Shown: positions 15,886-25,112 of the stretch, one piece after another | How the letters are laid out: the number at the start of each line of letters is the position of its first letter | How positions within the stretch are numbered: the first letter of the stretch is position 1 | Assembly (NCBI RefSeq): GCF_040448685.1 | Contig: NZ_CP159290.1 | Location: 124,001 to 188,000, forward strand | Source of the DNA: Cellulosimicrobium sp. ES-005 | Lineage (GTDB): Bacteria; Actinomycetota; Actinomycetes; Actinomycetales; Cellulomonadaceae | Length of the DNA: 64,000 bases | Reading direction: 5' to 3' | The notes under the pieces: generated by a model | Database searches by the model: none | Seen by the model: only the letters and a program-made list of their open reading frames with translations | Told to the model about the DNA's origin: nothing | Program-made: the position numbers and the translations under genes

Positions 15886-17373
15886 TTACGCTGTCGGGCG
15901 CGCCCAGGGCAGGTGGGCTCGCACGACGAACCGTCCGTCGTCGACGCCGGCGTCGAACGTGCCGCCGACGGCCGCGCACCGTTCGCGCATCCCGATGATC
16001 CCGGCGCCGCTGCCGGGAACCCCGCTCGGGCCGAGCGTGGCGGCGGGGGCGCCGAACGCCGGAGCGGTGTCGGTGGCGAGGTCGCGGGTGAGCGCGTTGC
16101 GCACCGTGACGTCGACGCCGTCGCCGGGGCGGGCCCGGACGTCGACCTCGGCGCGTGCGCCGGGCGCGTGCTTTATGACGTTCGTCAGCGACTCCTGCAC
16201 CACCCGGTAGACGGCGCGCGTGAGGGCCGGCGGGGCGGTGTCGGCGTCGGCCACGAACACGGTCGCGGCGAGGTCGACGCCGGCGGCGCGCGCCTCGTCG
16301 AGGAGGCCGGCGAGGTCGCCGAGCGCGGGCGCGGACCCGGTGTACTGCTCGGCCCCGGACCGCAGGGAGGTGATGAGCGCGCGCATCTCGTCGAGCGCGC
16401 GGTGGGCGTTGGAGCGCATGCTGCGGGCGGCGTCGACCACCTCGGGGTCGCCCTGCGAGACCTCCAGCGCCGACGCGTGCAGGGACACCATGGAGAGGTT
16501 GTGCGCGACGGTGTCGTGCATCTCGCGGGCGATGAGCTCGCGCTCGTCCTGGCGCGACAGCTCGGTCCGGAGCTCGGCCGCCTGCGTGCTGAGGACCTGC
16601 GCCCGCCGGTTCTCGGCGGCGGCGACCTCCTGGGCGGCGTCGGCGCGCCCGATCGCGAGACGGAGGAGGCCTGCGCCGATCGACAGGCCGAGGCAGAGCA
16701 CACCGAGGACGACGTATCCGACGGGCAGGAGGTAGGAGATCTCGAGGGAGTCCGGGCTCCTGACCGAGAAGATCACGGCCTCGCCGTCGCGTGCGGCATC
16801 CCGCCAGAACGACGCCCCGACGGCGAGCGTCGTCGCCGCGGTGCACGCGGCGACGACCTTCCTGCGCCCGTCACGGGCGATGACGAACGGCAGGGCGAGG
16901 AGCGGCGCGAGGGCGCCCACCGGGGTGAGGATCCCCGCGGCCGCAGAGATCGCGCACACCACGAGGGCGTGCCGGTCCCGCCACACGACGAGCGTCGCCA
17001 GCCCGGCCGCGAGCAGCCACCACAGCAACGTCAGGCCGACCTGCCATCCCGCCGGCTCCGACCCGATGCCGAGGTTGTCGTAGGTGGAGCTGACGATCCC
17101 GACGGCGAGGGTCGCGGCCGCCGCGGCGACGGTGCCGAGGATGGACCCGGCGCGGAACAGCGGGGAGGGCCCGGGGTCGGGCTTCGGGTGCGGAACGGGG
17201 TGGTGCGGCGGCGGGTAGGCGTGCGCCGCGGAGGGCGGGCCTGGCGTCGTCCACGGACGCCCTGGGGCCGCCCCGCCGTGCGGCCCGGGCACCGGTCGAC
17301 CCGGCGGCAGGCCGGGAGCACCGTACCGGCCCGCCGGGGGAGGCGGGCCGTAGGGCGGCTGCGGCGGGTGCAT
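15886..17373 (-). CDS. NarL-type sensor histidine kinase
   Basis: 495 residues. The N-terminus is Pro/Gly-rich and cytosolic (about 60 residues). Several hydrophobic membrane helices follow from about residue 65 to 245. Then comes a HisKA_3 dimerisation domain with the phospho-accepting His in REMHDTVAHNLSMVSLH, and an HATPase domain with GxG box (GSGAGIIGMRERCAA). The family senses unknown signals through its membrane part and phosphorylates the partner regulator encoded just downstream. Both genes are probably co-transcribed. Confidence 0.9.
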   Translation of the reverse strand: MHPPQPPYGPPPPAGRYGAPGLPPGRPVPGPHGGAAPGRPWTTPGPPSAAHAYPPPHHPVPHPKPDPGPSPLFRAGSILGTVAAAAATLAVGIVSSTYDNLGIGSEPAGWQVGLTLLWWLLAAGLATLVVWRDRHALVVCAISAAAGILTPVGALAPLLALPFVIARDGRRKVVAACTAATTLAVGASFWRDAARDGEAVIFSVRSPDSLEISYLLPVGYVVLGVLCLGLSIGAGLLRLAIGRADAAQEVAAAENRRAQVLSTQAAELRTELSRQDERELIAREMHDTVAHNLSMVSLHASALEVSQGDPEVVDAARSMRSNAHRALDEMRALITSLRSGAEQYTGSAPALGDLAGLLDEARAAGVDLAATVFVADADTAPPALTRAVYRVVQESLTNVIKHAPGARAEVDVRARPGDGVDVTVRNALTRDLATDTAPAFGAPAATLGPSGVPGSGAGIIGMRERCAAVGGTFDAGVDDGRFVVRAHLPWARPTA

Positions 17374-17563
17374 GGCGCGAGCATACGGGCGGGCGCCGAC
17401 GCCGTGCGTCCGCCGGACGGGCGCCGCCGGTCCGCCGGTCGGTGGACCGGGTCGAGCCGTTCGGGGGGTCCGCCGACCCCTGCGCGCCCGGCACGCTCGA
17501 CCTCGTCAGACCGCGCACCGGGGGCCGACCCGGTGCCGCCGACCGAGCACCCAGGAGGCCACC

Positions 17564-18382
17564 ATGTCCGCACCCACGCCGCACCCCCAGCAGCCCGGTC
17601 CGTCGTCGTTCGGGCCGCCGCAGCAGGGCCACCCGGGTCATCCCGGGCAGCCCGCGCAGCCCGGCCCGCCGCCCTACGGCGCGCACGGGGCACCGCAGGT
17701 CTACCCGACGGCCGGGTACCCGGCGCCGAGCGCGCAGCCGGGCGTGCCCCCGGCGCCCCGGAAGTCGTGGTTCGCCCGCCACAAGATCCTCACCGGGGTG
17801 GGCGTCGTCGTGCTGCTCGCGATCATCGGCTCGGCGCTGGGCGGCGGGGGTGAGGACGAGCCGACGCCGCCGGCCGCGGTGGCAGACGCGCCCGCGCAGG
17901 AGCCGGTGCCCGACGCGGTGGCCGAGGACCCGGCGGAGCCCGCCCCCGAGGAGCCGGCCGCGGAGCCTGCACCCGAGGCCCCGGCGGCTGCGGGGATCGG
18001 GGTCCCCGTGCGGGACGGCAAGTTCGAGTTCACCGTGACCTCGGTGGAGCCGGGCGTGCCGAGCGTCGGTGACCAGTACCTGAGCCAGGAGGCGCAGGGG
18101 CAGTACGTGCTCGTGCGGATGACCGTGAAGAACATCGGCAACGAGGCGCAGATGTTCACCGGTGGCAACCAGCAGCTCACCGACACCGAGGGCCGCACGC
18201 ACGAGAGCGACACCACCGCCGCGATCTATCTCGGCGACGCGAACAGCTTCCTCACCGACATCAACCCGGGCAACGCCGTCGAGGGTGTCGTCGTGTTCGA
18301 CATCCCTGCCGACGCCGTCCCTGCGACGCTCTCCCTGCACGACTCGATGTTCTCGGGCGGGGTCGAGGTCTCGCTCGGCTGA
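17564..18382 (+). CDS. DUF4352 domain membrane-anchored protein
   Basis: 272 residues from ATG 17564 with AGGAGG immediately upstream. A Pro/Gln/Gly-rich cytosolic N-terminus (about residues 1-65) is followed by a single transmembrane helix (KILTGVGVVVLLAIIGSALG, about 73-92). A Pro/Glu/Ala-rich spacer precedes an extracellular immunoglobulin-like DUF4352 domain (GKFEFTVTSVEPG ... NPGNAVEGVVVFDIP). DUF4352 domains occur in exported actinobacterial proteins without assigned roles. The gene diverges from the histidine kinase across about 190 nt. A hairpin follows the stop. Confidence 0.85.
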   Translation: MSAPTPHPQQPGPSSFGPPQQGHPGHPGQPAQPGPPPYGAHGAPQVYPTAGYPAPSAQPGVPPAPRKSWFARHKILTGVGVVVLLAIIGSALGGGGEDEPTPPAAVADAPAQEPVPDAVAEDPAEPAPEEPAAEPAPEAPAAAGIGVPVRDGKFEFTVTSVEPGVPSVGDQYLSQEAQGQYVLVRMTVKNIGNEAQMFTGGNQQLTDTEGRTHESDTTAAIYLGDANSFLTDINPGNAVEGVVVFDIPADAVPATLSLHDSMFSGGVEVSLG

Positions 18383-18425
18383 GACCGGCATGGCGTGCGG
18401 GTGAGTCGGGGTGGGCTCCGGTCAC

Positions 18426-18459
18426 GGGAGTGTCACAGGCCGTTCCGTGTGGCACTCCC
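18426..18459 (+). terminator. Hairpin after the DUF4352 gene
   Basis: GGGAGTG (18426-18432) pairs with CACTCCC (18453-18459). Inner ACA/TGT pairs add to the stem. It lies 44 nt after the stop codon. No U-tract follows, as is common for GC-rich actinobacterial terminators. Confidence 0.5.
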
Positions 18460-18609
18460 GACCGGGCTGCGGGGCGTCCCTGTCCTCGGGCCTGAACGGG
18501 GAGGGAGGACGAGCGGACGGCGTGCTGGGTCACCCGCGGTCGAACACGACCTAGGGCGAGCCTTCCCCCGAGACCGCAGCACCCAGATGTTGATTCTTGC
18601 GAGAAGTTG

Positions 18610-18639
18610 TTGACTTGTGTGGGTCGGCCCGGGACACTC
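18610..18639 (+). promoter_or_regulatory. Candidate promoter of the GH43 gene
   Basis: TTGACT at 18610-18615 is a good -35 box. With a 17-bp spacer it is followed by GACACT (18633-18638), a weak -10. The predicted start is about 55 nt upstream of the GH43 ATG. The rest of the gap 18460-18699 shows nothing else convincing. Confidence 0.4.
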
Positions 18640-18699
18640 GAATCCCCGAGGTCGACGCCGTCCCGGGTTCTTGCCCCCTCATCGTCGAGAGGACACCCG

Positions 18700-20880
18700 A
18701 TGAAGCTCTCCCTGTCCCGCGCGCGCTCGCGTGCTACCGCTGTCACGAGCGCGCTGGTCGCGCTCGGGCTGGCGGTCTCGGGCGCGGCCGCCGCCGCAGC
18801 GGCGCCGACCCTGCCGACCGCGTCCACCGCGGCACCGGCGGCCGCCGCCGAGCCGACGATCTCCCCGGTCGTCGACGCCAACTTCCCCGACCCCGACATC
18901 CTGCTCGTCGACGGCGTCTACCACGCCTACGCGACCAACGACCAGGGCCAGAACGTGCAGCACCGCACGTCGACGGACCTCGTCACGTGGAGCGCCCCGA
19001 CAGACGTCGCGCCCGACCTGGGCGCCTGGGTCAGCGAGTCGTGCACCTTCTCGCCGGGCGGGGCGACCGACCGCTGCGTGTGGGCCCCGGAGGTCTCCGC
19101 GGTCGAGGGCGGCTACGCCCTGTACTACACGGCGCGCGACGCGACGTCGCCGCGGCAGTGCCTCGGCGTCGCGCTGTCCGACACCCCGGATGGTCCGTTC
19201 GTCCCCGTCGGCGACGACCCGATCGTCTGCCCCAACGGCGAGGCCGGCACGGAGGACCTCGGCGGCGCGATCGACGCCGCGACGTTCGTCGACGGCGACC
19301 AGCTCTACCTGCTGTGGAAGGCCGACGGGAACTGCTGCACGGGCAAGACGGCGATCATCTTCGCCCAGCCGCTCTCGCCCGACGGCACGACGCTCACGGG
19401 CCCGCCCGTCGAGCTCATCCGCGTCGACACGCCCTACGAGGGCCGCGTCGTCGAGGGCCCGACGCTCCTGGAGCGCGATGGCACCTACTACCTCTTCTAC
19501 TCCGCGAACGACTTCTACGGCGGGGCGTACCGCACGTCGTACGCGACGGCGTCGAGCCTCGCGGGCCCGTGGACCAAGGCGACGACCGAGCTCCTCACGA
19601 GCGACCGGTTCCAGGGCGACGTGCGCGGCCCGGGCGGGCAGGACGTCGTCACCGCGCCGGACGGCTCGGACGCCCTCGTCTTCCACGGGTGGAACGAGGC
19701 GTTCACGTACCGCGCGATGTACGTCGCGGACCTCGAGTGGACGGCCGACGGCGTCCCGTTCGTCCCGCAGGCGTCCGACCGCTACCAGGCGGAGGACGGC
19801 GTGGTCACGAACGCGCGCGTCGTGGCCGACGGCGGGGCGTCGGGCGGGGCGAAGGTCGGCGGCCTGGACTTCGCGGACTCGTCCGTGACGGTCGAGGTGC
19901 ACGCCGACGAGGCGGGCCCGGCCCTGCTGGGCATCCGGTTCGCCAACGGCTCCCTCGACGGCTCGACGCGCGTGCCCTCCACGAGCACGCTCGCCGTCAA
20001 CGGCGTGGTCGCGGAGACCGTCGTCTTCCCGCACACCACGTGGGGCAACTGGCAGACGTCCGAGCACCTCGTCGAGCTCGTCGCGGGCACCAACACGATC
20101 ACCCTGACCCGCGCGACGTTCTACACCGAGCTCGACGCGTTCGACGTCTACCCCGCGACGCGCGACCCGCGCCCGTCCGCCCCGCCCGTCATCCCGTCCG
20201 ACGCGACGCGGTACGAGTTCGAGGACGGCGTCATCACGCGCGGCTCGGTCGGGAGCGCCGCGGGTGCCTCGGGCGGGCAGAAGGTCGGCGGCCTCGACTT
20301 CCTCGACAGCTCCGTCGCGCTGCAGGTCCACGCCGACGAGGCCGGGGCGTACACGCTCGGCGTCCGGTTCGCGAACGGCTCCGAGCGGGGCGGCTACACG
20401 CTCGCCTCGTCGAGCACCGTCACGGTGAACGGCGCGGACGCCGGCGTCGTCACGTTCCCGCACACCACGTGGGGCAACTGGCAGTCCGTGACCCACGAGG
20501 TCGAGCTGCAGCAGGGCTGGAACACCGTCGCCCTGACCAAGCTCACCTGGTACACCGAGCTCGACGCGCTCGACGTCTTCCCGGCCGAGGCCCCGCCCGT
20601 CGACCCGCAGGTCACCGTCACCGCGCAGCCCCGCTGCCTCGCCGGGACCCCGTACCTCGCCGTCCGCGCGACCAACGACGGCGACGAGACCGTCGCGATC
20701 GCCCTGCGGACGGACCACGGCGAGCGGTCCTTCGCCCAGGTTGACCCGGGCAAGAACGCCTACCAGTCGTTCAAGGCCCGCGGTGCGCTCGACGCCGGCG
20801 AGGCGCTCGTCGTCGTCACCGACGTCACGGGCGCGACGACGGAGGTGACGGCCGCGTACGACGCGTTCACCTGCGCGTAG
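18700..20880 (+). CDS. Secreted GH43-family glycosidase with two CBMs and a shared C-terminal domain
   Basis: 726 residues from ATG 18700, AGAGGA 7 nt upstream. A Sec signal peptide (basic start, hydrophobic core, AAAA-rich cleavage region) is followed by a five-bladed beta-propeller. GH43 acidic residues are seen in NFPDPDILL (about 62), GAIDAATFVDGDQ and RVVEGPTLL (about 250). Two carbohydrate-binding modules of CBM35/CBM6 type follow (YQAEDGVVTNARV from about 362; YEFEDGVITRGSV from about 505), alike enough to be a duplication. The last 90 residues (from about 637; QPRCLAGTPYLAVRATN ... YDAFTCA) are the same domain that ends two other exported proteins here. It probably cleaves arabinan, xylan or a related side chain; the exact substrate cannot be told. 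Confidence 0.88.
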   Translation: MKLSLSRARSRATAVTSALVALGLAVSGAAAAAAAPTLPTASTAAPAAAAEPTISPVVDANFPDPDILLVDGVYHAYATNDQGQNVQHRTSTDLVTWSAPTDVAPDLGAWVSESCTFSPGGATDRCVWAPEVSAVEGGYALYYTARDATSPRQCLGVALSDTPDGPFVPVGDDPIVCPNGEAGTEDLGGAIDAATFVDGDQLYLLWKADGNCCTGKTAIIFAQPLSPDGTTLTGPPVELIRVDTPYEGRVVEGPTLLERDGTYYLFYSANDFYGGAYRTSYATASSLAGPWTKATTELLTSDRFQGDVRGPGGQDVVTAPDGSDALVFHGWNEAFTYRAMYVADLEWTADGVPFVPQASDRYQAEDGVVTNARVVADGGASGGAKVGGLDFADSSVTVEVHADEAGPALLGIRFANGSLDGSTRVPSTSTLAVNGVVAETVVFPHTTWGNWQTSEHLVELVAGTNTITLTRATFYTELDAFDVYPATRDPRPSAPPVIPSDATRYEFEDGVITRGSVGSAAGASGGQKVGGLDFLDSSVALQVHADEAGAYTLGVRFANGSERGGYTLASSSTVTVNGADAGVVTFPHTTWGNWQSVTHEVELQQGWNTVALTKLTWYTELDALDVFPAEAPPVDPQVTVTAQPRCLAGTPYLAVRATNDGDETVAIALRTDHGERSFAQVDPGKNAYQSFKARGALDAGEALVVVTDVTGATTEVTAAYDAFTCA

Positions 20881-20946
20881 CGCACCCACCGCCACGCCCG
20901 CGGCGCCGCTCGGCCGATGAGCGGCGCCGCGGGCGTCCTCGTGCGC

Positions 20947-21039
20947 CGAGATCGCCCCGATCTCGCGAGATCGACCCGCACGTCGCGAAGTCGACCTCCC
21001 GAGGGTCGATCTCGAACGCTGGGGTCGATCTCGGGAGGG
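20947..21039. repeat. Extragenic palindromic repeat (GAGATCGACCC type), copy 1
   Basis: The intergenic stretch contains several direct and inverted copies of a short unit: GCGAGATCGACCC, CGAAGTCGACCTC, GAGGGTCGATCTCGA and GGGGTCGATCTCGGG. These arms can pair into nested hairpins. A second element built from the same unit lies at 47461-47530. The remaining part of the 340-nt gap (20881-21222) between the GH43 gene and the convergent PKD gene holds nothing else recognisable. Confidence 0.65.
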
Positions 21040-21222
21040 GTGTGCCGCGCTCGGCTAGACGACGGTCCCGCGTCCCGGACGCTGGGGCGCCGTGCGCGGA
21101 TGTGGACATCGGGTGCGGGAGGTGGGCGACGATGTCGGGCGGGAGGACGACGACGCGCGTCCGGCGGTGAGCGGTCCGTGGGGGGGGTGCCCGACGCCGG
21201 GCGCACGTCCGGCGTGCGGGTG

Positions 21223-22122
21223 TCAGTCGGGCAGGTTGTCGGTGACGAGGCGGGAGCGGGCCTCGTAGACGCGCAGCGGGTCGGCGGTGCTGGTGGTGGT
21301 CGCGGTGCCGGTGACGTCGGTCCAGGTGGTGGTGCCGGTGATGCGGAACTGTCCGGACCAGGTCGTGGTGAGCGTGATCTGGACCTGCTCGGCGGGTTGG
21401 TCGTAGGTGTGCGCGACCGTGTGGTGGGGGTAGGCCGCACCGGGGTCGGTCGTGGAGACCGGGGGCGTGCCGTCGCCGTAGTCCCACGCGTACGAGCGTG
21501 GGGTGGCGCGGATCTGCACGGGGATGCCGAGCAGGGTCGTGTCCAGGGTCTGCTCGCCGGGCTGGGTGTAGGTGATGGTGGGGACGTTGACCAGGGTCCA
21601 CCCGTCCGGGGGCTGGACCACGATCGGCGACGGCGCGATGGTCAGGGTGCGGAACGCCGCCTCGGCCTCGCCGGCCAGGTCGACGGCGCCGAGGCAGGAC
21701 GCGTCGGCGACGAGCTCCCAGCCCGAGACCGCGGTCCGGGTGCCGTCCGGGGTGTTGGTCCAGGTCTGGCGGAACAACGGCTCCAACGCGACCTCGTCCG
21801 GGGTGCACCCGGGGTCGAACCCCGCCGCGTTCTGCCCGTCCGGGCACACCGGGACCAGCCCGGGCAGCGTCGTGGCATGGTCACCGTCGTAGCACCGGTA
21901 CGCCGGCCCGCGCCGGTACGCCTCCGACGCCGGACCACCGTCCGTCGACGCGGGCACGTACTCCGCCCCACCGTCCGGAGTGTTCTCCCCGTGGATATAG
22001 GCGCGGTCATTCTGAAAGTGCGAATTGAGAGCGGTGTCTCCCTCGCCGGCGTACGCAGGAAGACAGATCGTGGTCAGCAGTCCTGCCATCAAGGTGCCCA
22101 AGATAGACGATCGGTAGTTCAT
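21223..22122 (-). CDS. Secreted PKD-like domain protein
   Basis: 299 residues. The N-terminal signal peptide (MNYRSSILGTLMAGLLTTIC ... YAGEG) is followed by a Cys-containing region (PAYRCYDGDH, PVCPDGQ, PGCTPDE). The C-terminal beta-sandwich contains the PKD signature RSYAWDYGDGTP and TVAHTYDQPAEQVQITLT. The ATG overlaps the stop of the DUF6318 lipoprotein gene (TCAT at 22119-22122). The same gene pair recurs in related actinobacteria, suggesting a two-component surface structure of unknown role. No enzyme motifs. Confidence 0.75.
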   Translation of the reverse strand: MNYRSSILGTLMAGLLTTICLPAYAGEGDTALNSHFQNDRAYIHGENTPDGGAEYVPASTDGGPASEAYRRGPAYRCYDGDHATTLPGLVPVCPDGQNAAGFDPGCTPDEVALEPLFRQTWTNTPDGTRTAVSGWELVADASCLGAVDLAGEAEAAFRTLTIAPSPIVVQPPDGWTLVNVPTITYTQPGEQTLDTTLLGIPVQIRATPRSYAWDYGDGTPPVSTTDPGAAYPHHTVAHTYDQPAEQVQITLTTTWSGQFRITGTTTWTDVTGTATTTSTADPLRVYEARSRLVTDNLPD

Positions 22123-22739
22123 TCGACGCTCGTCACGGCAAGTACGAGCCAGTCGCCAGTGGCTACCGATACGTCAATTTGCAGCCGTCCGCTGCCGCCA
22201 CGATCTTCGGATACGACCGATCCGTCCGATGCCGTGCGGAGATGAGGAGTCTGTTGGAAGTCGAAAAGAACCGGATAGCCACCACCCAAGTCATCGAACT
22301 CGACGTCCGGGTTGGAAACAGTGATCTCCGCGCCCTCGTAGGTATCACCTGAGGCGGCGATCTCCTCGGCGTCGGACTTGACCTTTGCGCAGAACTCGCA
22401 CGTCTCGGCCCACGTCATCGCGTCCCACTCGGCGGTGTCACCCGTCGCGAGCACGTACGCGTACAGCGACAGGAAGTACTCCGCTGCTGCTGCGGCACCC
22501 TCGGCGTCGTCGCGGTCCATCGCCGCGGGACGGTCCGGCTTCACCGGCCCGGTCTCGGTAGGCGTCGGCTCCGGAGACTCCGACTCCGACGGCGACGGCA
22601 CGACCGGCTCGTCGACGGACGGTGACGGACCAGGGCCGCCACCACCGGTGCACCCGGCGACCACGCACCCCACCGCGACGACGACGCCCACGACGAGCGA
22701 CCGCCGTCGGGCACGGGACAGCACACGAGAACGACGCAC
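22119..22739 (-). CDS. DUF6318-family lipoprotein
   Basis: 206 residues from GTG 22737-22739 behind AGGGGG. Basic start (VRRSRVLSRARRRS), hydrophobic core and lipobox VVAGC give a lipidated protein. A Pro/Ser/Glu spacer follows (SPSESESPEPTPTETGP), then an alpha/beta domain with the conserved segment EWDAMTWAETCEFCAKV, typical of DUF6318. The role is unknown. It is translationally coupled to the PKD-like gene by an ATGA overlap. Confidence 0.8.
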   Translation of the reverse strand: MRRSRVLSRARRRSLVVGVVVAVGCVVAGCTGGGGPGPSPSVDEPVVPSPSESESPEPTPTETGPVKPDRPAAMDRDDAEGAAAAAEYFLSLYAYVLATGDTAEWDAMTWAETCEFCAKVKSDAEEIAASGDTYEGAEITVSNPDVEFDDLGGGYPVLFDFQQTPHLRTASDGSVVSEDRGGSGRLQIDVSVATGDWLVLAVTSVE

Positions 22740-22992
22740 GAGACCCCCTGCAGATCGATGCGAACCACCCCGCACGCCACACCGACGGGGCGCGCGGACT
22801 GCCCAGCAACCTAGCGAAACCGCACCGCCGACGGAACCGCGCGTCCCGCCCTGTGGACGACGGCCCGGCAGGTGTCCACGACGTTGCGGCTCCACAGGTG
22901 CAGGTGGCACCCCGGGCACGAGGCGGTGAACGTTGGCCGAAGCCTCGTTCCGTCACCGGACATTTCGGGACCAAACCGGCGCGGCCGCTTCC

Positions 22993-22998
22993 TATGCT
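22993..22998 (+). promoter_or_regulatory. Candidate -10 box of the sugar-phosphate transporter operon
   Basis: TATGCT at 22993-22998, 75 bp ahead of GTG 23074, lies in the 334-nt divergent gap 22740-23073. No clear -35 is visible. No other motif in the gap is convincing. Confidence 0.35.
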
Positions 22999-23073
22999 CG
23001 CCGTGGCCGCCCACCCGCGGGACGGGTGCTACGCCGGCCGCGACCACGTCCCTCGTCTGAGCGGATCCTTGCT

Positions 23074-24207
23074 GTGACCACCGTCCTCACCCCGGACTCC
23101 CCGGGTTCCTCCGGCACGCCCCGCGCCTCGTCGTCGGCCCCAGCGGCAGACACCACCACGGGCGCCATCACGCCCGGCGACCCCGCCACCCGGCCGACCG
23201 GCACCGGCGCGCCCGCCGGCCGCACGCCGTCCGACCCCGCCGGACGCATGCCGTCCGACTCCGCCGGACGCACGCCGTCCGACCCCGCCGATCGCGAGGC
23301 GCAGGCGCTGCACCGCAGCCGCCTGGGCGCGCGCCGCCGTCGGCGGAACCTGCTGTGGGCGCTGCTGCTCGCGGGCCCGAACCTCGTGCTGCTGCTGGTG
23401 TTCGTCTACCGGCCGCTGCTGCAGAGCTTCTACCTCTCGACGCTGCAGTGGAACCTCGGGTCGCCGGTCGCGCGGCCGGTCGGGCTGGGCAACTACGTCG
23501 AGTGGTTCTCCGCCCCGACGACGGGCCGCATCGTCACGACGACGCTCGTCTTCACCCTCGCCACGGTCGGCGGGGCGATGGTCCTCGGCCTGGGCCTGGC
23601 GCTGCTGCTGAACCGCCGCCTCCGAGGCCGGGGGGTCGCCCGGACGGTCGCGTTCGCGCCGTACGTGCTGTCGGGCTTCGCGGTCGGGATCCTGTGGCTG
23701 TTCATGTTCGACCCGCGCTACGGGTTGGTCCAGGAGCTGCTCGGCTGGGTCGGCGTCGCGTCGCCCCAGTGGTACACGCAGCGCCCGTGGCCGCTCGTGA
23801 TGATCGTCGTGGTGTACCTGTGGAAGAACCTCGGGTACGTCGCGCTCATCTACCTGGCGGGCCTCCAGTCGGTGCCGCAGGACCTGAAGGACGCGGCCGC
23901 GCTCGACGGCGCGTCGTCGGCGCGGACGCTGCGCTCGATCGTCCTGCCGCTGCTCACCCCGACGACGTTCTTCCTCGTCGTGACGATGCTGCTCGCGTCG
24001 CTCCAGTCCTTCGACATCATCAAGGCGATGACGCAGGGCGGCCCGCTCGGCTCGACGACGACGCTCATGTACTCGATCTACGAGGAGAGCTTCGTCAACG
24101 GCCGGGCCGGGTACGCGTCGGCGGTCGCCACGGTCCTGTTCCTCGTGCTGCTCGCGGTGACCGCGGTGCAGATGCGGTTCGTCCAGCGGAAGGTCCACTA
24201 CGCATGA
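23074..24207 (+). CDS. UgpA-type ABC permease (carbohydrate/glycerol-3-phosphate)
   Basis: 377 residues from GTG 23074. A long Pro/Thr/Ser-rich cytosolic extension (about 75 residues, with three perfect-length 8-residue repeats) precedes six membrane helices beginning LLWALLLAGPNLVLLLVFVY. The EAA loop that docks the ATPase is present (DLKDAAALDGASSARTLRSI). The family imports sugars or sugar phosphates. The next gene overlaps by ATGA. Together with the following permease, binding lipoprotein and phosphodiesterase this fits glycerophosphodiester or glycerol-3-phosphate uptake. Confidence 0.88.
   Translation: MTTVLTPDSPGSSGTPRASSSAPAADTTTGAITPGDPATRPTGTGAPAGRTPSDPAGRMPSDSAGRTPSDPADREAQALHRSRLGARRRRRNLLWALLLAGPNLVLLLVFVYRPLLQSFYLSTLQWNLGSPVARPVGLGNYVEWFSAPTTGRIVTTTLVFTLATVGGAMVLGLGLALLLNRRLRGRGVARTVAFAPYVLSGFAVGILWLFMFDPRYGLVQELLGWVGVASPQWYTQRPWPLVMIVVVYLWKNLGYVALIYLAGLQSVPQDLKDAAALDGASSARTLRSIVLPLLTPTTFFLVVTMLLASLQSFDIIKAMTQGGPLGSTTTLMYSIYEESFVNGRAGYASAVATVLFLVLLAVTAVQMRFVQRKVHYA
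23221..23292 (+). repeat. Three 24-bp tandem repeats inside the permease N-terminus
   Basis: Three in-frame 24-bp units encode RTPSDPAG, RMPSDSAG and RTPSDPAD. They expand the cytosolic extension of the permease and are prone to copy-number change. Confidence 0.8.
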
Positions 24208-25112
24208 GCGCCGTCGCGCCCGCCCGTCCCGAGACGGCGCCCGCCACGCCGGCCGCGCTCGCGCCGCGTGCTCCTCGCACCCCCCGGGCCCGACGCCGGG
24301 GCCTCCAGCCCGGCGGGTACCTCGCCCTGGTCCTCGCGACGGTCGTGCTCGGCGCGCCCCTGGTGTGGATGGTGCTCGCGAGCATGAAGACGCCCGCCGA
24401 GCTGTACACCGTCCCGCTGCAGTGGCTCCCGGGCAGCGTGAACCTCGACAACTACGCGCAGGCCGCGGACTCGATCCCGCTCGGACGGCTGCTCGCCAAC
24501 AGCGTCGGGATCACGGTCGTGGGCGCGGGGCTCAAGGTCGCGCTGGGCCTCACGTGCGCGTACGCGCTCGTGTTCCTCGACTTCCCGTTCAAGAAGGTCG
24601 TGTTCGGGCTCGTCATCGCGACGCTCATGATCCCGCCGCAGATCACGATCATCCCCAACTACACGTTGGTCGCGAGCCTCGGGTGGCTCAACACCTACCA
24701 GGGCATCCTCGTGCCGGGCCTGGCGAGCGCGTTCGGGACGTTCCTGTTCCGGCAGCACTTCCTCACGCTGCCGCGCTCGATCCTCGAGGCAGCCGAGCTC
24801 GACGGCGCGGGGCACTGGCGCAAGCTCTGGCGGTTCGTCGTGCCGATGAGCACGCCGACGCTCGCGGCGGTCGCGCTCGTGTCCGTCGTGACGGAGTGGA
24901 ACGACTACCTGTGGCCGTTCCTCGTCATCGACCGCCCCGACAAGATGACCCTCCCCGTCGGCCTGACGCTGCTGCAGAACACCGACGGCATGACGAACTG
25001 GGGCGTGCTGCTCGCCGCGACGGTCGTCGTGACGCTGCCCATCCTCGTCGTCTTCCTCGTCCTCCAGCGCCGCCTCGTCGCGGGCCTCACGGCCGGCGCC
25101 GTCACTGGCTGA
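24204..25112 (+). CDS. UgpE-type ABC permease
   Basis: 302 residues from ATG 24204, overlapping the previous stop. A short Ala/Pro/Arg-rich tail leads into six membrane helices. The EAA motif (ILEAAELDGAGHWRKLWRFV) contacts the missing ATPase. TEWNDYLWPFLV is typical of MalG/UgpE-type permeases. It forms a heterodimer with the preceding permease in the cytoplasmic membrane. A 152-nt gap follows before the binding-protein gene; it holds AAGGAG at its end but no strong terminator. Confidence 0.9.
   Translation: MSAVAPARPETAPATPAALAPRAPRTPRARRRGLQPGGYLALVLATVVLGAPLVWMVLASMKTPAELYTVPLQWLPGSVNLDNYAQAADSIPLGRLLANSVGITVVGAGLKVALGLTCAYALVFLDFPFKKVVFGLVIATLMIPPQITIIPNYTLVASLGWLNTYQGILVPGLASAFGTFLFRQHFLTLPRSILEAAELDGAGHWRKLWRFVVPMSTPTLAAVALVSVVTEWNDYLWPFLVIDRPDKMTLPVGLTLLQNTDGMTNWGVLLAATVVVTLPILVVFLVLQRRLVAGLTAGAVTG

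Noticed and set aside
15100-17853. 917-codon plus-strand frame opposite the two-component system
   Set aside because: Antisense to clear response regulator and kinase genes; low-complexity Arg/Gly/Asp composition.
18679-20895. Long minus-strand open frame antisense to the GH43 gene
   Set aside because: Arg/Val/Gly-rich without motifs, no ribosome-binding site, and the opposite strand encodes a clear enzyme.
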